This document shows positions 55,464 to 64,000 of a stretch of DNA of 64,000 bases, one piece after another. The stretch is from NCBI GenBank assembly GCA_947503775.1, contig CANNFE010000005.1, positions 203,647 to 267,646 of the forward strand. The letters are read 5' to 3'. Below the pieces are notes generated by a model. It was not told the DNA's origin. It saw only the letters and a program-made list of their open reading frames with translations, and ran no database searches. Source of the stretch: an uncultured Paracoccaceae bacterium. Lineage in GTDB: Bacteria; Pseudomonadota; Alphaproteobacteria; Rhodobacterales; Rhodobacteraceae. The translations under genes and the position numbers were made by a program. Numbering within the stretch: the first letter of the stretch is position 1; every line of letters starts with the position of its first letter.

Positions 55464-56156
55464 ATGGGACGTCTTGTCCTGGCTGGCAACCCCCCTATCG
55501 ATGTCGTGCTGCGGCGGTCGGCTGCGGCCAAACGGATGTCGCTGAGGGTCTCGGGGCTGGATGGGCGGGTGACGCTGACGGTGCCGCGCCGGGTCAGCGA
55601 CCGCGAGGCGCGATCCTTTGCGCAGGGCAAACGGGCCTGGCTTGAGGATCATCTGAACGCGCAGCCGGTCTTTCGGCCCGTGGATGTCGGAGGGTCGGTG
55701 CCGTTCGAGGGTACGGACATTCGCGTGAACACGGCGCCGGTTCGCACAGCGAGGCTCGAATCCGGTATCTTGCTTGTGCCAGAGCGTTACGGGACGGCCG
55801 GGCGGCAGGTCATGACCTTTCTCAAGCGGCAGGCCGGGCTGCGGCTGCGGGCAGCCTGCGACGCCTATGCCGCCGAGGTTGGGCGGCCCTACGGGCGGAT
55901 CACGCTCCGCGATACGCGGTCGCGCTGGGGCTCCTGCTCGTCGCGGGGCGATCTGATGTTCTCGTGGCGGCTGATCATGGCGCCCCGGGATGTGCTGGAT
56001 TACGTCGTGGCGCATGAGATCGCGCATCTGGTTCATATGGACCATTCGGCGCGGTTCTGGAGCGAGGTGGAGCGGATCTTTCCGGGTTACGAGACCCAAC
56101 GCGGATGGCTGCGCGCGCATGGAGAGATCCTGCACCTTTACCGGTTCGAGGATTGA
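55464..56156 (+). CDS. YgjP-type metallopeptidase domain protein (DUF45)
   Basis: This 230-residue protein has the HExxH zinc motif in VVAHEIAHLVHMDHSARFW, followed by the third-ligand segment. The conserved RITLRDTRSRWGSCSSRGDL and MFSWRLIMAPRDVLDYV precede it. N-terminal strands (VVLRRSAAAKRMSLRVSG) match the family. E. coli YgjP is reported to hydrolyse UTP, but most members are uncharacterised. It is divergent from the TIGR02300 gene. Confidence 0.88.
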   Translation: MGRLVLAGNPPIDVVLRRSAAAKRMSLRVSGLDGRVTLTVPRRVSDREARSFAQGKRAWLEDHLNAQPVFRPVDVGGSVPFEGTDIRVNTAPVRTARLESGILLVPERYGTAGRQVMTFLKRQAGLRLRAACDAYAAEVGRPYGRITLRDTRSRWGSCSSRGDLMFSWRLIMAPRDVLDYVVAHEIAHLVHMDHSARFWSEVERIFPGYETQRGWLRAHGEILHLYRFED

Positions 56157-56189
56157 CGCCGGGCGGCCCCTGCCGTCAGATCACCCGCG

Positions 56190-56840
56190 ATGATGCTGCC
56201 GAATGTAACACCCGCGCCAGCGACCGCTGCGCATGAGCGCATCTACAGAACGCTTCGCACCCAGATCCTGCACGGGGAGATTGCGCCTGCGGAGGCGCTG
56301 ACGATCCGGGGGGTGGCAAGCTCCTTTGACGTGTCGATGACCCCGGCCCGGGAGGCTGTGCGGCGGCTGGTGGCGGAAGGCGCGCTGTCGCTTTCAGCGT
56401 CGGGGCGTGTCGCGACGCCAGAGCTGTCGAGCGACCGGATCGAGGAGCTGGCCGCCTTGCGGGCGCTGCTGGAGCCGGAGCTGGCCTCGCGCGCCCTGCC
56501 CCGGGCACATTTCGCGCTGATCGACCGGCTGGAGACGATCAATGCCGCGATCGCGCAGGCGATCATGCGCAAGGATGCGTCTGGCTATATCCGGACAAAC
56601 CTCGAATTCCACCGCGCGCTTTATCTCAGGGCGCAGGCACCGGCGATGCTGGCGCTGACCGAGACGGTCTGGCTTCAGCTTGGGCCGACGATGGGGGCGC
56701 TTTATGGCAAGCTGAAACGGACGGCACCGCCGCATCATCACAAGCTGATCCTAGCGGCCCTGCGCGCCGGGGACGAGCCAAGCCTGCGGCTCGCCGTTCG
56801 GATGGATGTGACGCAAGGGTTGAGGATGTTGCGGACCTGA
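56190..56840 (+). CDS. GntR family regulator (FCD subfamily)
   Basis: This 216-residue regulator has an N-terminal winged helix (ERIYRTLRTQILHGEIAPAE, then MTPAREAVRRLVAEGAL) and an FCD ligand-binding domain. In that domain EELAALRALLEPELASRALP, NLEFHRALYLRAQAP and the PHHHKLILAAL histidines are likely metal/ligand residues. It is convergent with the DMGDH-like gene and lies near choXWV, so control of methylated-amine uptake or breakdown is plausible but not shown. Confidence 0.85.
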   Translation: MMLPNVTPAPATAAHERIYRTLRTQILHGEIAPAEALTIRGVASSFDVSMTPAREAVRRLVAEGALSLSASGRVATPELSSDRIEELAALRALLEPELASRALPRAHFALIDRLETINAAIAQAIMRKDASGYIRTNLEFHRALYLRAQAPAMLALTETVWLQLGPTMGALYGKLKRTAPPHHHKLILAALRAGDEPSLRLAVRMDVTQGLRMLRT

Positions 56841-56847
56841 AAAGGCG

Positions 56848-59292
56848 TCAGGCCTTCATCCGCTCGGACGTTGGATCGTAGAGCGGCTTGAGCGAGGCCT
56901 TGGCGGGGATCCGGTCTCCCATCACGTCGATCTCGTAGGTGGAGGAGAGGACGTCCGCCGCGCCCTCGCCTTTGCTTGGCACGTATCCAAGGCCGATCGC
57001 GCCGCCCAGATGGTGGCCGTAGCTTCCCGATGTCAGGTGGCCGACGATCTCGCCGTTGCGCAGGATCGGCTCGTGGTGGAAGAGCAGCGGCTCGGGATCG
57101 GTGAGCAGGAATTGCACGAGGCGCCACTGCGGGCCGGTCTGTTTGCGGGTGAGCACGGCCCCGCGACCGATGAAATCCGGCTTGCCGGTCTTCACGGCAA
57201 ATCCGAGGCCCGCATCGATGACGTGATCCTCGCAGGTAATGTCGTGGCCGAAGTGGCGAAAGCCCTTTTCCATCCGGCAGCTGTCCATCATGTGAAGGCC
57301 GCAGAGCTTGAGGTCGAGATCGGCGCCTGCGGTCAGGAGCGCCTCGAACACATGGGCCGCCATGTCGGAGGAGATGTAAATTTCCCAGCCGAGCTCTCCG
57401 ACATAGCTGACGCGGTGGGCGCGGGCGAGGGCCATGCCGATTTCGATCTCGCGAGCCGTGCCGAACGGATGGGTGGCATTGCTGAAGTCGTTGGGCGAGA
57501 TGCGGGTGAGCAGATCGCGCGATCTGGGGCCCATTAGTGCGAGAACGGCCTCACCCGCCGTTACGTCGGTAAGGGTCACGCGACGGCCTTCAATATGGCG
57601 GGCCATCCAGGTCTGATCGGCAAGACGTGTCGCGGCGGGCGTGACGACGAGATAGGCGGTTTCGGACAGTCGGGTGACGGTAACGTCCGCCTCGATCCCG
57701 CCGGAGTGGTTGAGGAACTGGGTGTAGACGATCTTTCCAGGCGGAACGGAAAAGTCGCCCCCTCCGATATGATTCAGGAAGGCCTCGGCCTCGGGGCCTT
57801 CGACGCGGATCTTGCCGAAGGAGGACATGTCATAGAGGCCGACATTCGTGCGGATGGCGTTGTGTTCGGCAGCGACGTTGTAGAACCAGGCGGGGCGGGT
57901 CCAGCTATAGGTATAGCCGCTGTTTTGCCCGGGGGAGGAGAACCAGTTGGCGCGTTCCCATCCGGCCAGCTCTCCCATCACGGCGCCCTGATCGAGAAGG
58001 TCGCGGTGGATCGGAGAGCGGCGGATCCCGCGCGCGGTGGCCTTCTGGCGGAACGGATAGTGATCGGCATAGAGCAGGCCGAGCGTTTCCTTGGAGCGTT
58101 CAAAGAGGTAATGGCGATTGCCCTGAAAGGGCTGCATCCGCGCAATATCGACATCGCCCAGATCGAAGGGCCGCTCGCCTGTGTCCATCCAGTGCGCGAG
58201 CGCCATGCCCGCCCCGCCCGCCGACTGGATGCCGATGGAGTTGAAGCCCGCGGCGACCCAGACATTGGTGCTCTCAGGGGCAAGGCCCAGATGGTAGGCG
58301 TCGTCGGGGGTGAAGCTTTCGGGACCATTGAAAAACGTGTGGATACCCGCGCTTTCCAGGATCGGCATACGGGCGCAGGCCTGTTCGAGGATCGGTTCGA
58401 AATGGTCGAAATCCTCGGGGAGTTGGTCGAACTCGAAGCTGTCCGGGATGCCGTCCATCCCCCAGGGCTTGGCCTCGGGTTCGAAGGCGCCAAGGAGGAT
58501 CTTGCCCGCATCTTCTTTGTAATAGGCGCATTCGTCGGGGACGCGCAGGACGGGCATGCGGGTCAGGCCTTCGATGGCTTCGGTGACGATGTAGAAATGC
58601 TCGCAAGCATGGAGCGGCACATTCACGCCCGCCATGCGCCCGACCTCGCGGGCCCACATGCCGGCGCAGTTCACCACCATGTCGCAGGTGGTGTGGCCGG
58701 AGTCGGTGTCCGTCTGCCAATCGACGCCGGTGACGGTTTTGCCGTCGCGGTGGATCCCGGTGACCTTGGTTTGCTCGTAGATGCGGACGCCCCGGTTTCG
58801 GGCACCTTTGGCGAGCGCGAGGGCGATGTTGGCCGGATCGCCCTGCCCGTCCTTCGGCAGCCAGACGCCCGCCGTGACGCCATCGGTGTTCAAGAGCGGA
58901 TAGCGGTCCTTCACGTCGGCAGGCGACATCTCAAAGGCCTCGACATCGAAGGCGCGGGCCATGGCGGCTTGCCGCAGGATCTCCTCTCGCCGGTCCCGGG
59001 TTAGAGCGACGGTGATCGAGCCGCAGCGCACGAAGCCGGTGGCGATGCCGGTCTCGTCCTCGAGCTGGCCGTAAAGCTCCTGGCTGTATTTGGCGAGCCG
59101 GGTCATGTTCTTGCTGGCCCTGAGCTGCGCGATCAGGCCTGCGGCGTGCCATGTCGTGCCCGAGGTGAGCTGTTTTCGCTCGAGCAGGACGACATCGGTC
59201 CAGCCCAGCTTGGCCAGATGATAGGCAACCGAGCATCCGATGATGCCGCCGCCGATGATGACAGCGCGGGCATGGGATGGCGGTGAGGTCAT
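56848..59292 (-). CDS. Dimethylglycine/sarcosine dehydrogenase-like flavoprotein (choline cluster)
   Basis: This 814-residue protein has an FAD domain (AVIIGGGIIGCSVAYHLAKLG), the covalent-FAD motif SGTTWHAAGLIAQ, and a C-terminal GcvT-like folate domain (NVGLYDMSSFGKIRVEGPEA; VSYVGELGWEIYISSDMAAH). It is a paralogue of 21006-23492 but better connected: it is divergent from choXWV, which brings in choline, the precursor of betaine, dimethylglycine and sarcosine. The start at 59292 gives MTSPPSHARAVIIGGG; an ATG 42 bases upstream is in frame. Exact substrate not determined. Confidence 0.9.
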   Translation of the reverse strand: MTSPPSHARAVIIGGGIIGCSVAYHLAKLGWTDVVLLERKQLTSGTTWHAAGLIAQLRASKNMTRLAKYSQELYGQLEDETGIATGFVRCGSITVALTRDRREEILRQAAMARAFDVEAFEMSPADVKDRYPLLNTDGVTAGVWLPKDGQGDPANIALALAKGARNRGVRIYEQTKVTGIHRDGKTVTGVDWQTDTDSGHTTCDMVVNCAGMWAREVGRMAGVNVPLHACEHFYIVTEAIEGLTRMPVLRVPDECAYYKEDAGKILLGAFEPEAKPWGMDGIPDSFEFDQLPEDFDHFEPILEQACARMPILESAGIHTFFNGPESFTPDDAYHLGLAPESTNVWVAAGFNSIGIQSAGGAGMALAHWMDTGERPFDLGDVDIARMQPFQGNRHYLFERSKETLGLLYADHYPFRQKATARGIRRSPIHRDLLDQGAVMGELAGWERANWFSSPGQNSGYTYSWTRPAWFYNVAAEHNAIRTNVGLYDMSSFGKIRVEGPEAEAFLNHIGGGDFSVPPGKIVYTQFLNHSGGIEADVTVTRLSETAYLVVTPAATRLADQTWMARHIEGRRVTLTDVTAGEAVLALMGPRSRDLLTRISPNDFSNATHPFGTAREIEIGMALARAHRVSYVGELGWEIYISSDMAAHVFEALLTAGADLDLKLCGLHMMDSCRMEKGFRHFGHDITCEDHVIDAGLGFAVKTGKPDFIGRGAVLTRKQTGPQWRLVQFLLTDPEPLLFHHEPILRNGEIVGHLTSGSYGHHLGGAIGLGYVPSKGEGAADVLSSTYEIDVMGDRIPAKASLKPLYDPTSERMKA

Positions 59293-59576
59293 GAGGATCT
59301 GTCCTGTCGCGGGATCGGCAAAGCGCCGGGGCATATCGCATCCAACTTGGCCGGTCCTGTCAATCGCCTGTTAAGGGTTCCGGTTGACATGAGCGGCGCA
59401 AAGACCTCCCTTTGGCGGGATCTACAGGGACGGCGCGGGCGCTATCCCATGGACATGCACTGGACACCCGGCGGGCTTTGGCCCTGAAGTGTCGTCGACC
59501 AAAGAGATGCGCGCGCCCTTCGCCGGACCGGCAGAGGCTTTGCCTGCGCATCGACAACAACAGGAAGGAAAGATCC

Positions 59577-60503
59577 ATGTTTTCGAAGGTTTCTGCAGCA
59601 TCGGCCGCATTGCTCTGCACCACGAGCCTGGCCCTGGCAGAATGCGAGACCGTGACATTCGCGGATGTCGGCTGGACGGATATCACCGCGACGACGGCGG
59701 CGACATCGGTGATCCTTGATGCGCTGGGATACGAGACCGAAACGCGCGTTCTGTCGGTGCCGGTGACGTATATCGCGCTGTCCGAAGGGGATGTGGATGT
59801 CTTTCTGGGCAATTGGATGCCAACGATGGAGGCCGATATCGCCTCGTATCGCGAGGCCGGAACCGTCGACACTGTCCGCGCCAACCTCGAAGGCGCGAAA
59901 TATACGCTGGCCACCAATGCGGCTGGCGCGGCGCTTGGCATCGGCGATTTTGCGGATATTGCAGCCCAGGCCGAGGCGCTCGACAGCACGATCTACGGGA
60001 TCGAGCCGGGCAATGATGGCAACCGGCTGATCATGGACATGATAGAAGCGGATGCGTTCGGGCTGTCGGAGTTTGAAGTGCGCGAAAGCTCTGAGCAGGG
60101 GATGCTGGCGCAAGTTGGTCGCGCGTCGGGCAAGGACGAGCCGATCGTGTTCCTCGCCTGGGAGCCGCATCCGATGAATGCCAATTACGACCTGACTTAT
60201 CTGACCGGCGGGGACGATTTCTTTGGTCCCGAACTGGGCGGCGCGACGGTCTATACAAATACCCGTCAGGGCTATGTCGAGGACTGCCCGAATGTCGGCG
60301 CTTTGCTTAATAATCTCGAATTTTCGCTTGAGATGGAGAATGAGATCATGGGCGCGATCCTCGATGATCGGCAAGATCCCGAAGAGGCGGCACAGGCCTG
60401 GCTGACCGGCAATCCGGACGTCGTGATGGGCTGGCTCGACGGGGTGACCACGGTCGATGGCGGCGACAGCGCGGCTGCGGTGAGCGAAGCGCTCGGGCTC
60501 TGA
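59577..60503 (+). CDS. choX: Choline ABC transporter substrate-binding protein
   Basis: This 308-residue periplasmic protein has a signal peptide (MFSKVSAASAALLCTTSLALA). It matches ChoX of Sinorhizobium meliloti in the ligand site: W33, D35, W80, Y109, N146 and W195 correspond with a constant offset of ten to W43, D45, W90, Y119, N156 and W205, the aromatic box and partners that bind choline. Segments are VGWTDITATT, FLGNWMPTMEADI and FLAWEPHPMN. It is followed by choW and choV. High specificity for choline is therefore likely. Confidence 0.93.
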   Translation: MFSKVSAASAALLCTTSLALAECETVTFADVGWTDITATTAATSVILDALGYETETRVLSVPVTYIALSEGDVDVFLGNWMPTMEADIASYREAGTVDTVRANLEGAKYTLATNAAGAALGIGDFADIAAQAEALDSTIYGIEPGNDGNRLIMDMIEADAFGLSEFEVRESSEQGMLAQVGRASGKDEPIVFLAWEPHPMNANYDLTYLTGGDDFFGPELGGATVYTNTRQGYVEDCPNVGALLNNLEFSLEMENEIMGAILDDRQDPEEAAQAWLTGNPDVVMGWLDGVTTVDGGDSAAAVSEALGL

Positions 60504-60585
60504 GAGACGCGTTGCATCCGGGCCGGCCTCGGGGCCGGTCCCTTAGCACCATGCGGCCAGGCCGCATCAAGGCAGGAGCGCCGGG

Positions 60586-61419
60586 ATGGAGTGGCTGACA
60601 GAGACCAAGATCCCGGTCGGGGATGCGGCCGAGGCGGTGTTCGACTGGCTTCAGATCAACGGGGCCTGGTTCTTTGACCGGTTCTCCCCGGCGATGGAGT
60701 TCCTGATCGACGGGATCATCACGATTCTGCAGGCCCCTCCCCCGCTTGTCGTCATCGCGCTTTTTGCGGCGCTGGCCTGGGCCTTGCAACGCAGTTGGAC
60801 GACCAGCATTCTGGTGGTTGTCGGGTTTCTCTTCGTGCTGAACCAGGGCTATTGGGAGGAGACGACCGAGAGCCTGACGCTGGTCCTGATGGCCTGCCTC
60901 GTCTGCATGTCGATCGGGGTTCCGATCGGGATCGCGCTGGCGCATAGGCCACGTCTTTTCGCGGCGGTCCGGCCAGTGCTCGACCTGATGCAGACGTTGC
61001 CGACCTTCGTCTATCTCATTCCGGCTATTGTGTTTTTCGGAATTGGCATGGTCCCCGGCCTGATCGCGACGGTGATCTTTGTCATCCCAGCACCGATCCG
61101 GCTGACCCATCTTGGGATCAGCTCGACCCCCAAGGATCTGCGCGAGGCAGCGCAGGCCTTTGGCTCGACCGGGCTACAGACGCTTTGGAAGGTGGAGCTG
61201 CCCTATGCGATCCCGCAGATCATGACGGGGCTGAACCAGACGATCATGCTGTCGCTCTCGATGGTGGTGATCGCCGCGCTTGTCGGGGCGGACGGATTGG
61301 GCGTTCCGGTGGTGCGGGCGCTCAATCAGGTGAACCCGGCTTTGGGGTTCGAAAGCGGGTTCGTCATCGTGGTCGTTGCTGTGGTGCTTGACCGGATGCT
61401 GAGGGTGCGCCGCAGATGA
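60586..61419 (+). CDS. choW: Choline ABC transporter permease
   Basis: This 277-residue ProW/OpuAB-type permease has about six helices and the conserved cytoplasmic loop IRLTHLGISSTPKDLREAAQ, then FGSTGLQTLWKVELPYAIPQ (EAA-like motif contacting the ATPase). The core MQTLPTFVYLIPAIVFFGIG is highly characteristic of glycine betaine/choline importers. It overlaps choV by four bases. Confidence 0.93.
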   Translation: MEWLTETKIPVGDAAEAVFDWLQINGAWFFDRFSPAMEFLIDGIITILQAPPPLVVIALFAALAWALQRSWTTSILVVVGFLFVLNQGYWEETTESLTLVLMACLVCMSIGVPIGIALAHRPRLFAAVRPVLDLMQTLPTFVYLIPAIVFFGIGMVPGLIATVIFVIPAPIRLTHLGISSTPKDLREAAQAFGSTGLQTLWKVELPYAIPQIMTGLNQTIMLSLSMVVIAALVGADGLGVPVVRALNQVNPALGFESGFVIVVVAVVLDRMLRVRRR

Positions 61420-62456
61420 CGGTGATGGTCGATCTCGACAATGTGTCGATCGTGTTCGGCAATGCGCCGGAGACGGCTTTGGAGATGGCCGATGAGGGCC
61501 GGTCGCGTGCGGATATTCAGGAAAAGACCGGCCAGGTTCTGGGGGTCTGCAACTGCACTTTGACCGTGGAAGAAGGCCAGACGCTGGTTCTGATGGGCCT
61601 CTCCGGATCGGGGAAATCGACGCTGTTGCGGGCTGTCAACGGGCTTAATCCCGTCACGCGCGGGGCGGTTCGGGTCTATGACGGATCAGGCGCCGTCGAT
61701 GTCGCCAAGGCGAGAGGCGCGGAGCTGAGGCATCTACGGCAAAGCCAGATATCGATGGTTTTTCAGAACTTTGGGCTGCTGCCCTGGCGCAGTGTCGAGG
61801 CAAATGTTGGACTGGGTCTGGAGCTGGCCGGGATGCCGGCGGCCGAGCGGCGCGAGAAGGTGGCGCGCCAGCTTGAGCTGGTGGGGCTTTCGGATTGGTC
61901 GGAACGGAAGATCAGCGAGTTGTCCGGCGGGATGCAGCAGCGGGTCGGGCTCGCGCGGGCCTTTGCCACAGAGGCTCCGATCCTGCTGATGGACGAGCCG
62001 TTTTCGGCGCTTGATCCGCTTGTCCGGGCGCGGCTTCAGGACGAGCTGATCGATCTGCAAACGCGCCTGAAGAAGACGATCATTTTCGTGAGCCACGATC
62101 TGGATGAGGCGTTCAAGCTGGGCGACCGGATCGCGATCATGGAAGGCGGGCGCATTGTCCAGCACGGCACGCCGCGCGATATCTTTGCCAATCCCGCAAA
62201 CGAGTATGTCTCTGATTTCGTTCAGAATATGAACCCGTCGACGGTGCTGACCGTGCGCGATGTGATGGCGCCGAAACGGGCGGAGCGGCCTGTTCGCGAG
62301 ATCGAGGGAAGCGCGTCTCTCAACGATGCAGCAGAGTTGCTGCGGCAGGCAGAGGATGGGCGGCTTTGCGTGCTTGAAGACGGGAATTGCATCGGCGAGG
62401 TGGATGCCGATTGCCTTCTGGCGGGCTTTAGCGGGCAGGCCGCGATGCGCGCCTAG
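61416..62456 (+). CDS. choV: Choline ABC transporter ATP-binding protein
   Basis: This 346-residue ATPase has Walker A MGLSGSGKSTLLRA, Q-loop region MVFQNFGLLPWRSV, signature LSGGMQQRVGLARA and Walker B ILLMDEPFSALDP. After about residue 270 a CBS-like tail remains (VRDVMAPKRAERPVREIEG; RLCVLEDGNCIGEV), shorter than the paired CBS domains of osmosensing OpuA. The stop overlaps the stop of the convergent ABC ATPase by four bases. Confidence 0.93.
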   Translation: MTVMVDLDNVSIVFGNAPETALEMADEGRSRADIQEKTGQVLGVCNCTLTVEEGQTLVLMGLSGSGKSTLLRAVNGLNPVTRGAVRVYDGSGAVDVAKARGAELRHLRQSQISMVFQNFGLLPWRSVEANVGLGLELAGMPAAERREKVARQLELVGLSDWSERKISELSGGMQQRVGLARAFATEAPILLMDEPFSALDPLVRARLQDELIDLQTRLKKTIIFVSHDLDEAFKLGDRIAIMEGGRIVQHGTPRDIFANPANEYVSDFVQNMNPSTVLTVRDVMAPKRAERPVREIEGSASLNDAAELLRQAEDGRLCVLEDGNCIGEVDADCLLAGFSGQAAMRA

Positions 62457-63388
62457 ACGGCCTCGTCCCTTGTCAGGTCGAGGAACACATCCTCCAGGTC
62501 CGCCTCGGTGGTTTTGACATCCCGGATGGAGACGCCCGAGCGGCGCAGCGCGTCGAGGATATCGTCCGCAGAGGTGTGGCTGGTGCGATAGGTGAAGGAG
62601 ATCCGCCCGTCGGAATGCCCCTCCATCTCGACCCCTTCGGGCGGCGTGATCTCGGCCGCTGTCGCCTCTTTGGGCTGGATGACCATCGTCTTTTTATCGA
62701 GCCGTCCCAGAAGGTTGGCGGTGGTATCGCGGGCGCGGATCTCGCCGTGATTGACGATGGCGATCTCGTCGCACATCTCTTGGGCTTCCTCCAGATAATG
62801 GGTCGTCAGGATGATCGTCATGCCCTCGTCGTTGAGGCGGCGGACATTGCGCCAGAGCATGTTTCTCAGCTCGATATCGACGCCCGCCGTGGGCTCGTCG
62901 AGGACGAGGATCTGCGGGGAGTGGACGAGCGCCTTGCCCAGAAGCAGGCGCCGGCGCATCCCGCCCGAGAGCGAGCGGGCATAGGCGTTGGCCTTGTCCG
63001 TCAGGCCGATCAGCTCGAGGATTTCGTCGGTGCGGCGCTGGGATTTGGGCACGCCATAGAGCCCCGCCTGAACCTCGAGCGCGCCGCGCGGGGAGAAGAA
63101 CGGATCGAGGTTCAGCTCTTGCGGCATCACCCCGATGGAGGCGCGGGATTGGCGCGGATTGACGTCCTGATCGAAGCCCCAGATCTTCACCGTGCCTTCG
63201 GTTTTGTTCACCAGACCGGCGAGGATGTTGATCAGCGTCGATTTTCCGGCCCCGTTCGGGCCCAGAAGACCGAAGATCGAGCCGCGCGGAATATCTAGGT
63301 CGATGCCCTTAAGCGCCTGTTTCGGCGGCTCTTTTCCGGAGGCGGCATAGGTCTTTTTCAGGCCGGAGATCTCGATGGCGGGGGTCAT
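62453..63388 (-). CDS. ABC-2 type transporter ATP-binding protein
   Basis: This 311-residue ATPase is of the NodI/CcmA/YadG kind. It has Walker [18 protein letters not shown], signature [17 protein letters not shown], Walker [17 protein letters not shown] and the H-loop [13 protein letters not shown]. The C-terminal 80 residues end in [18 protein letters not shown], typical of export ATPases. No permease gene adjoins it in the window. Substrate unknown. Confidence 0.88.
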   Translation of the reverse strand: MTPAIEISGLKKTYAASGKEPPKQALKGIDLDIPRGSIFGLLGPNGAGKSTLINILAGLVNKTEGTVKIWGFDQDVNPRQSRASIGVMPQELNLDPFFSPRGALEVQAGLYGVPKSQRRTDEILELIGLTDKANAYARSLSGGMRRRLLLGKALVHSPQILVLDEPTAGVDIELRNMLWRNVRRLNDEGMTIILTTHYLEEAQEMCDEIAIVNHGEIRARDTTANLLGRLDKKTMVIQPKEATAAEITPPEGVEMEGHSDGRISFTYRTSHTSADDILDALRRSGVSIRDVKTTEADLEDVFLDLTRDEAV

Positions 63389-63481
63389 GAACGTCTTCCT
63401 GTTGCGCGAGGCGGCGCGAGCGTTATTGTCCGCGCTTACCTAACAGGGGCAGCGGCCCCGGCAAGTGCAAGGACCCAGCCG

Positions 63482-63673
63482 ATGGATGCGCCCGAGACCA
63501 AGATCGTCAGTTCCTACCGGATCGCCTGCGACGGAGGCGAGGGCGCATTGGGGCATCCGAGGGTGTGGCTCCAGATTTCGCAGACCAAGGGCTGGGTCGA
63601 ATGCGGCTATTGCGATGCGCGGTATATTCACGAGGATCACGTCGATGAGGTGCCGGACGCGGTGCGCCCGTGA
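63482..63673 (+). CDS. CHCC zinc-finger domain protein
   Basis: This 63-residue protein carries the zf-CHCC pattern: C in [15 protein letters not shown], the His of GHP, and two Cys in [10 protein letters not shown]. It is the bacterial counterpart of the mitochondrial complex I subunit NDUFS6, whose zinc site helps assembly. In alphaproteobacteria it is a small conserved protein, perhaps with the same role. It lies divergent from the ABC-2 ATPase. Confidence 0.88.
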   Translation: MDAPETKIVSSYRIACDGGEGALGHPRVWLQISQTKGWVECGYCDARYIHEDHVDEVPDAVRP

Positions 63674-63730
63674 GCAGAAGTTTAACCCGGCGGCGAGCAG
63701 GATAGCCCAAGGTTCGGTCAGAAGGCCCTC

Positions 63731-63808
63731 GAATCATAGGTTAATGCCCGTTTATCAAGGCGATTGGGCTTGCGGTATCCGGTCGGTATCGCGTCGGTAT
63801 CCGGTCGG
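63731..63808 (+). repeat. 78-bp dispersed intergenic element, copy 2
   Basis: The element opens GAATCATAGGTTAA, has 31 bases ending GCGG, then three 11-base units at 63776-63786, 63787-63797 and 63798-63808 (TATCCGGTCGG, TATCGCGTCGG, TATCCGGTCGG). Length and spacing equal copy 1 at 2954-3031. An insertion sequence begins 82 bases downstream. Confidence 0.75.
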
Positions 63809-63890
63809 TGGAATTGCAACGAGTGCCGGAGTAACGGACCGTTCTGCCGCGCTGCGGCGCAACGGGATGGATAATGCGGGGTTTGGTTAC

Positions 63891-64000
63891 GGCATTGTTT
63901 CGACCCCTTTAGTCGGTCACCTTGGGTCAGGACTCATTGAGTTTCAAAGCCAGTAGATGACGAGGGCGGCAAGTGCGATAGCTGACAGGAAGACTTTGGG
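63891..64000 (-). mobile_element. IS5-family insertion sequence, right end, cut by the window
   Basis: GGCATTGTTTCG at 63891 resembles the terminal inverted repeats of IS5-family elements, and a transposase C-terminus lies 50 bases inside it. The other end lies outside the window, so length and target duplication cannot be read. Confidence 0.7.
63944..64000 (-). CDS. IS5-family transposase, C-terminal fragment
   Basis: The minus strand stops at 63944 and the frame is open to the window edge: PKVFLSAIALAALVIYWL. This ending (FLSAIALAA...IxWL) is characteristic of IS5-family transposases frequent in Rhodobacteraceae. Only 18 residues are visible, so activity cannot be judged. Confidence 0.7.
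   Translation of the reverse strand, partial: PKVFLSAIALAALVIYWL

Overview
The window is a stretch of GC-rich chromosome from an alphaproteobacterium, most probably a member of the Rhodobacteraceae (roseobacter/Rhodobacter group). This is an inference from gene content: hisS-hisZ, xdhABC with a BMP-type nucleoside/purine ABC transporter, two dimethylglycine/sarcosine dehydrogenase-like flavoproteins, choXWV, a fused MnhA/B antiporter subunit, PhoX, a TIGR02300 acidic protein, a CHCC zinc-finger protein and many small lipoproteins. Most genes are housekeeping or nutrient-scavenging genes in tight operons with 4-base (ATGA/GTGA) overlaps.

Layout. 1-4 kb: hisS/hisZ, slyX and small envelope proteins. 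4-8 kb: dnaE and a VOC-fold protein. 8-9.2 kb: a repeat-rich intergenic stretch and a lipoprotein with a duplicated NDGxCDDPRF motif. 9.2-19.1 kb: a purine module, with xanthine dehydrogenase (xdhABC) followed by an ABC importer (ATPase, two permeases, BMP binding protein) and ending in a clear terminator. 19-23.5 kb: two flavin oxidoreductases and a Hint-domain protein. 23.7-27.4 kb: a GtrB-like glycosyltransferase, a methyltransferase and a fused GtrA/GT-C glycosyltransferase. 27.4-31.3 kb: panC-panB, nadK and glyA. 31.4-36.4 kb: small envelope genes, including a pesticin-like muramidase overlapping a secreted six-cysteine protein, several lipoproteins and a YceI protein. 36.7-40.8 kb: an accessory patch around the core gene lepA, made of an AT-rich RelA/SpoT-domain gene, a frameshifted DUF2442 gene and a phd-doc toxin-antitoxin pair with inverted-repeat operators. 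40.9-44.1 kb: a YbdK-type ligase, a serine hydrolase and a zinc alcohol dehydrogenase. 44.3-50.2 kb: a complete Mnh/Mrp Na+/H+ antiporter operon. 50.5-54.7 kb: divergent phoX and cpdB, for organophosphate and nucleotide phosphate scavenging. 54.9-56.8 kb: tRNA-Ala(GGC), an acidic TIGR02300 protein, a YgjP-like metallopeptidase and a GntR regulator. 56.8-62.5 kb: a methylated-amine module, with a DMGDH-like enzyme and the choline importer choXWV. 62.5-64 kb: an ABC-2 ATPase, a zinc-finger protein and the end of an IS5-family insertion sequence cut by the window edge.

The least explained signals are these. (i) A 78-bp element occurs twice with identical length and internal spacing (2954-3031 and 63731-63808), each copy ending in three 11-bp units. 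(ii) A REP-like family (GCATATTT...CAGATGAA) has two intergenic copies and two copies translated inside xdhA and xdhB in the same reading frame. (iii) A muramidase without a signal peptide overlaps a secreted disulfide-type partner, which looks like an effector/immunity or enzyme/inhibitor pair. (iv) A toxin-antitoxin/alarmone patch flanks lepA, and lepA ends in a 40-bp perfect palindrome. No complete novel multi-gene system can be demonstrated from sequence alone; (iii) and (iv) are the best candidates.
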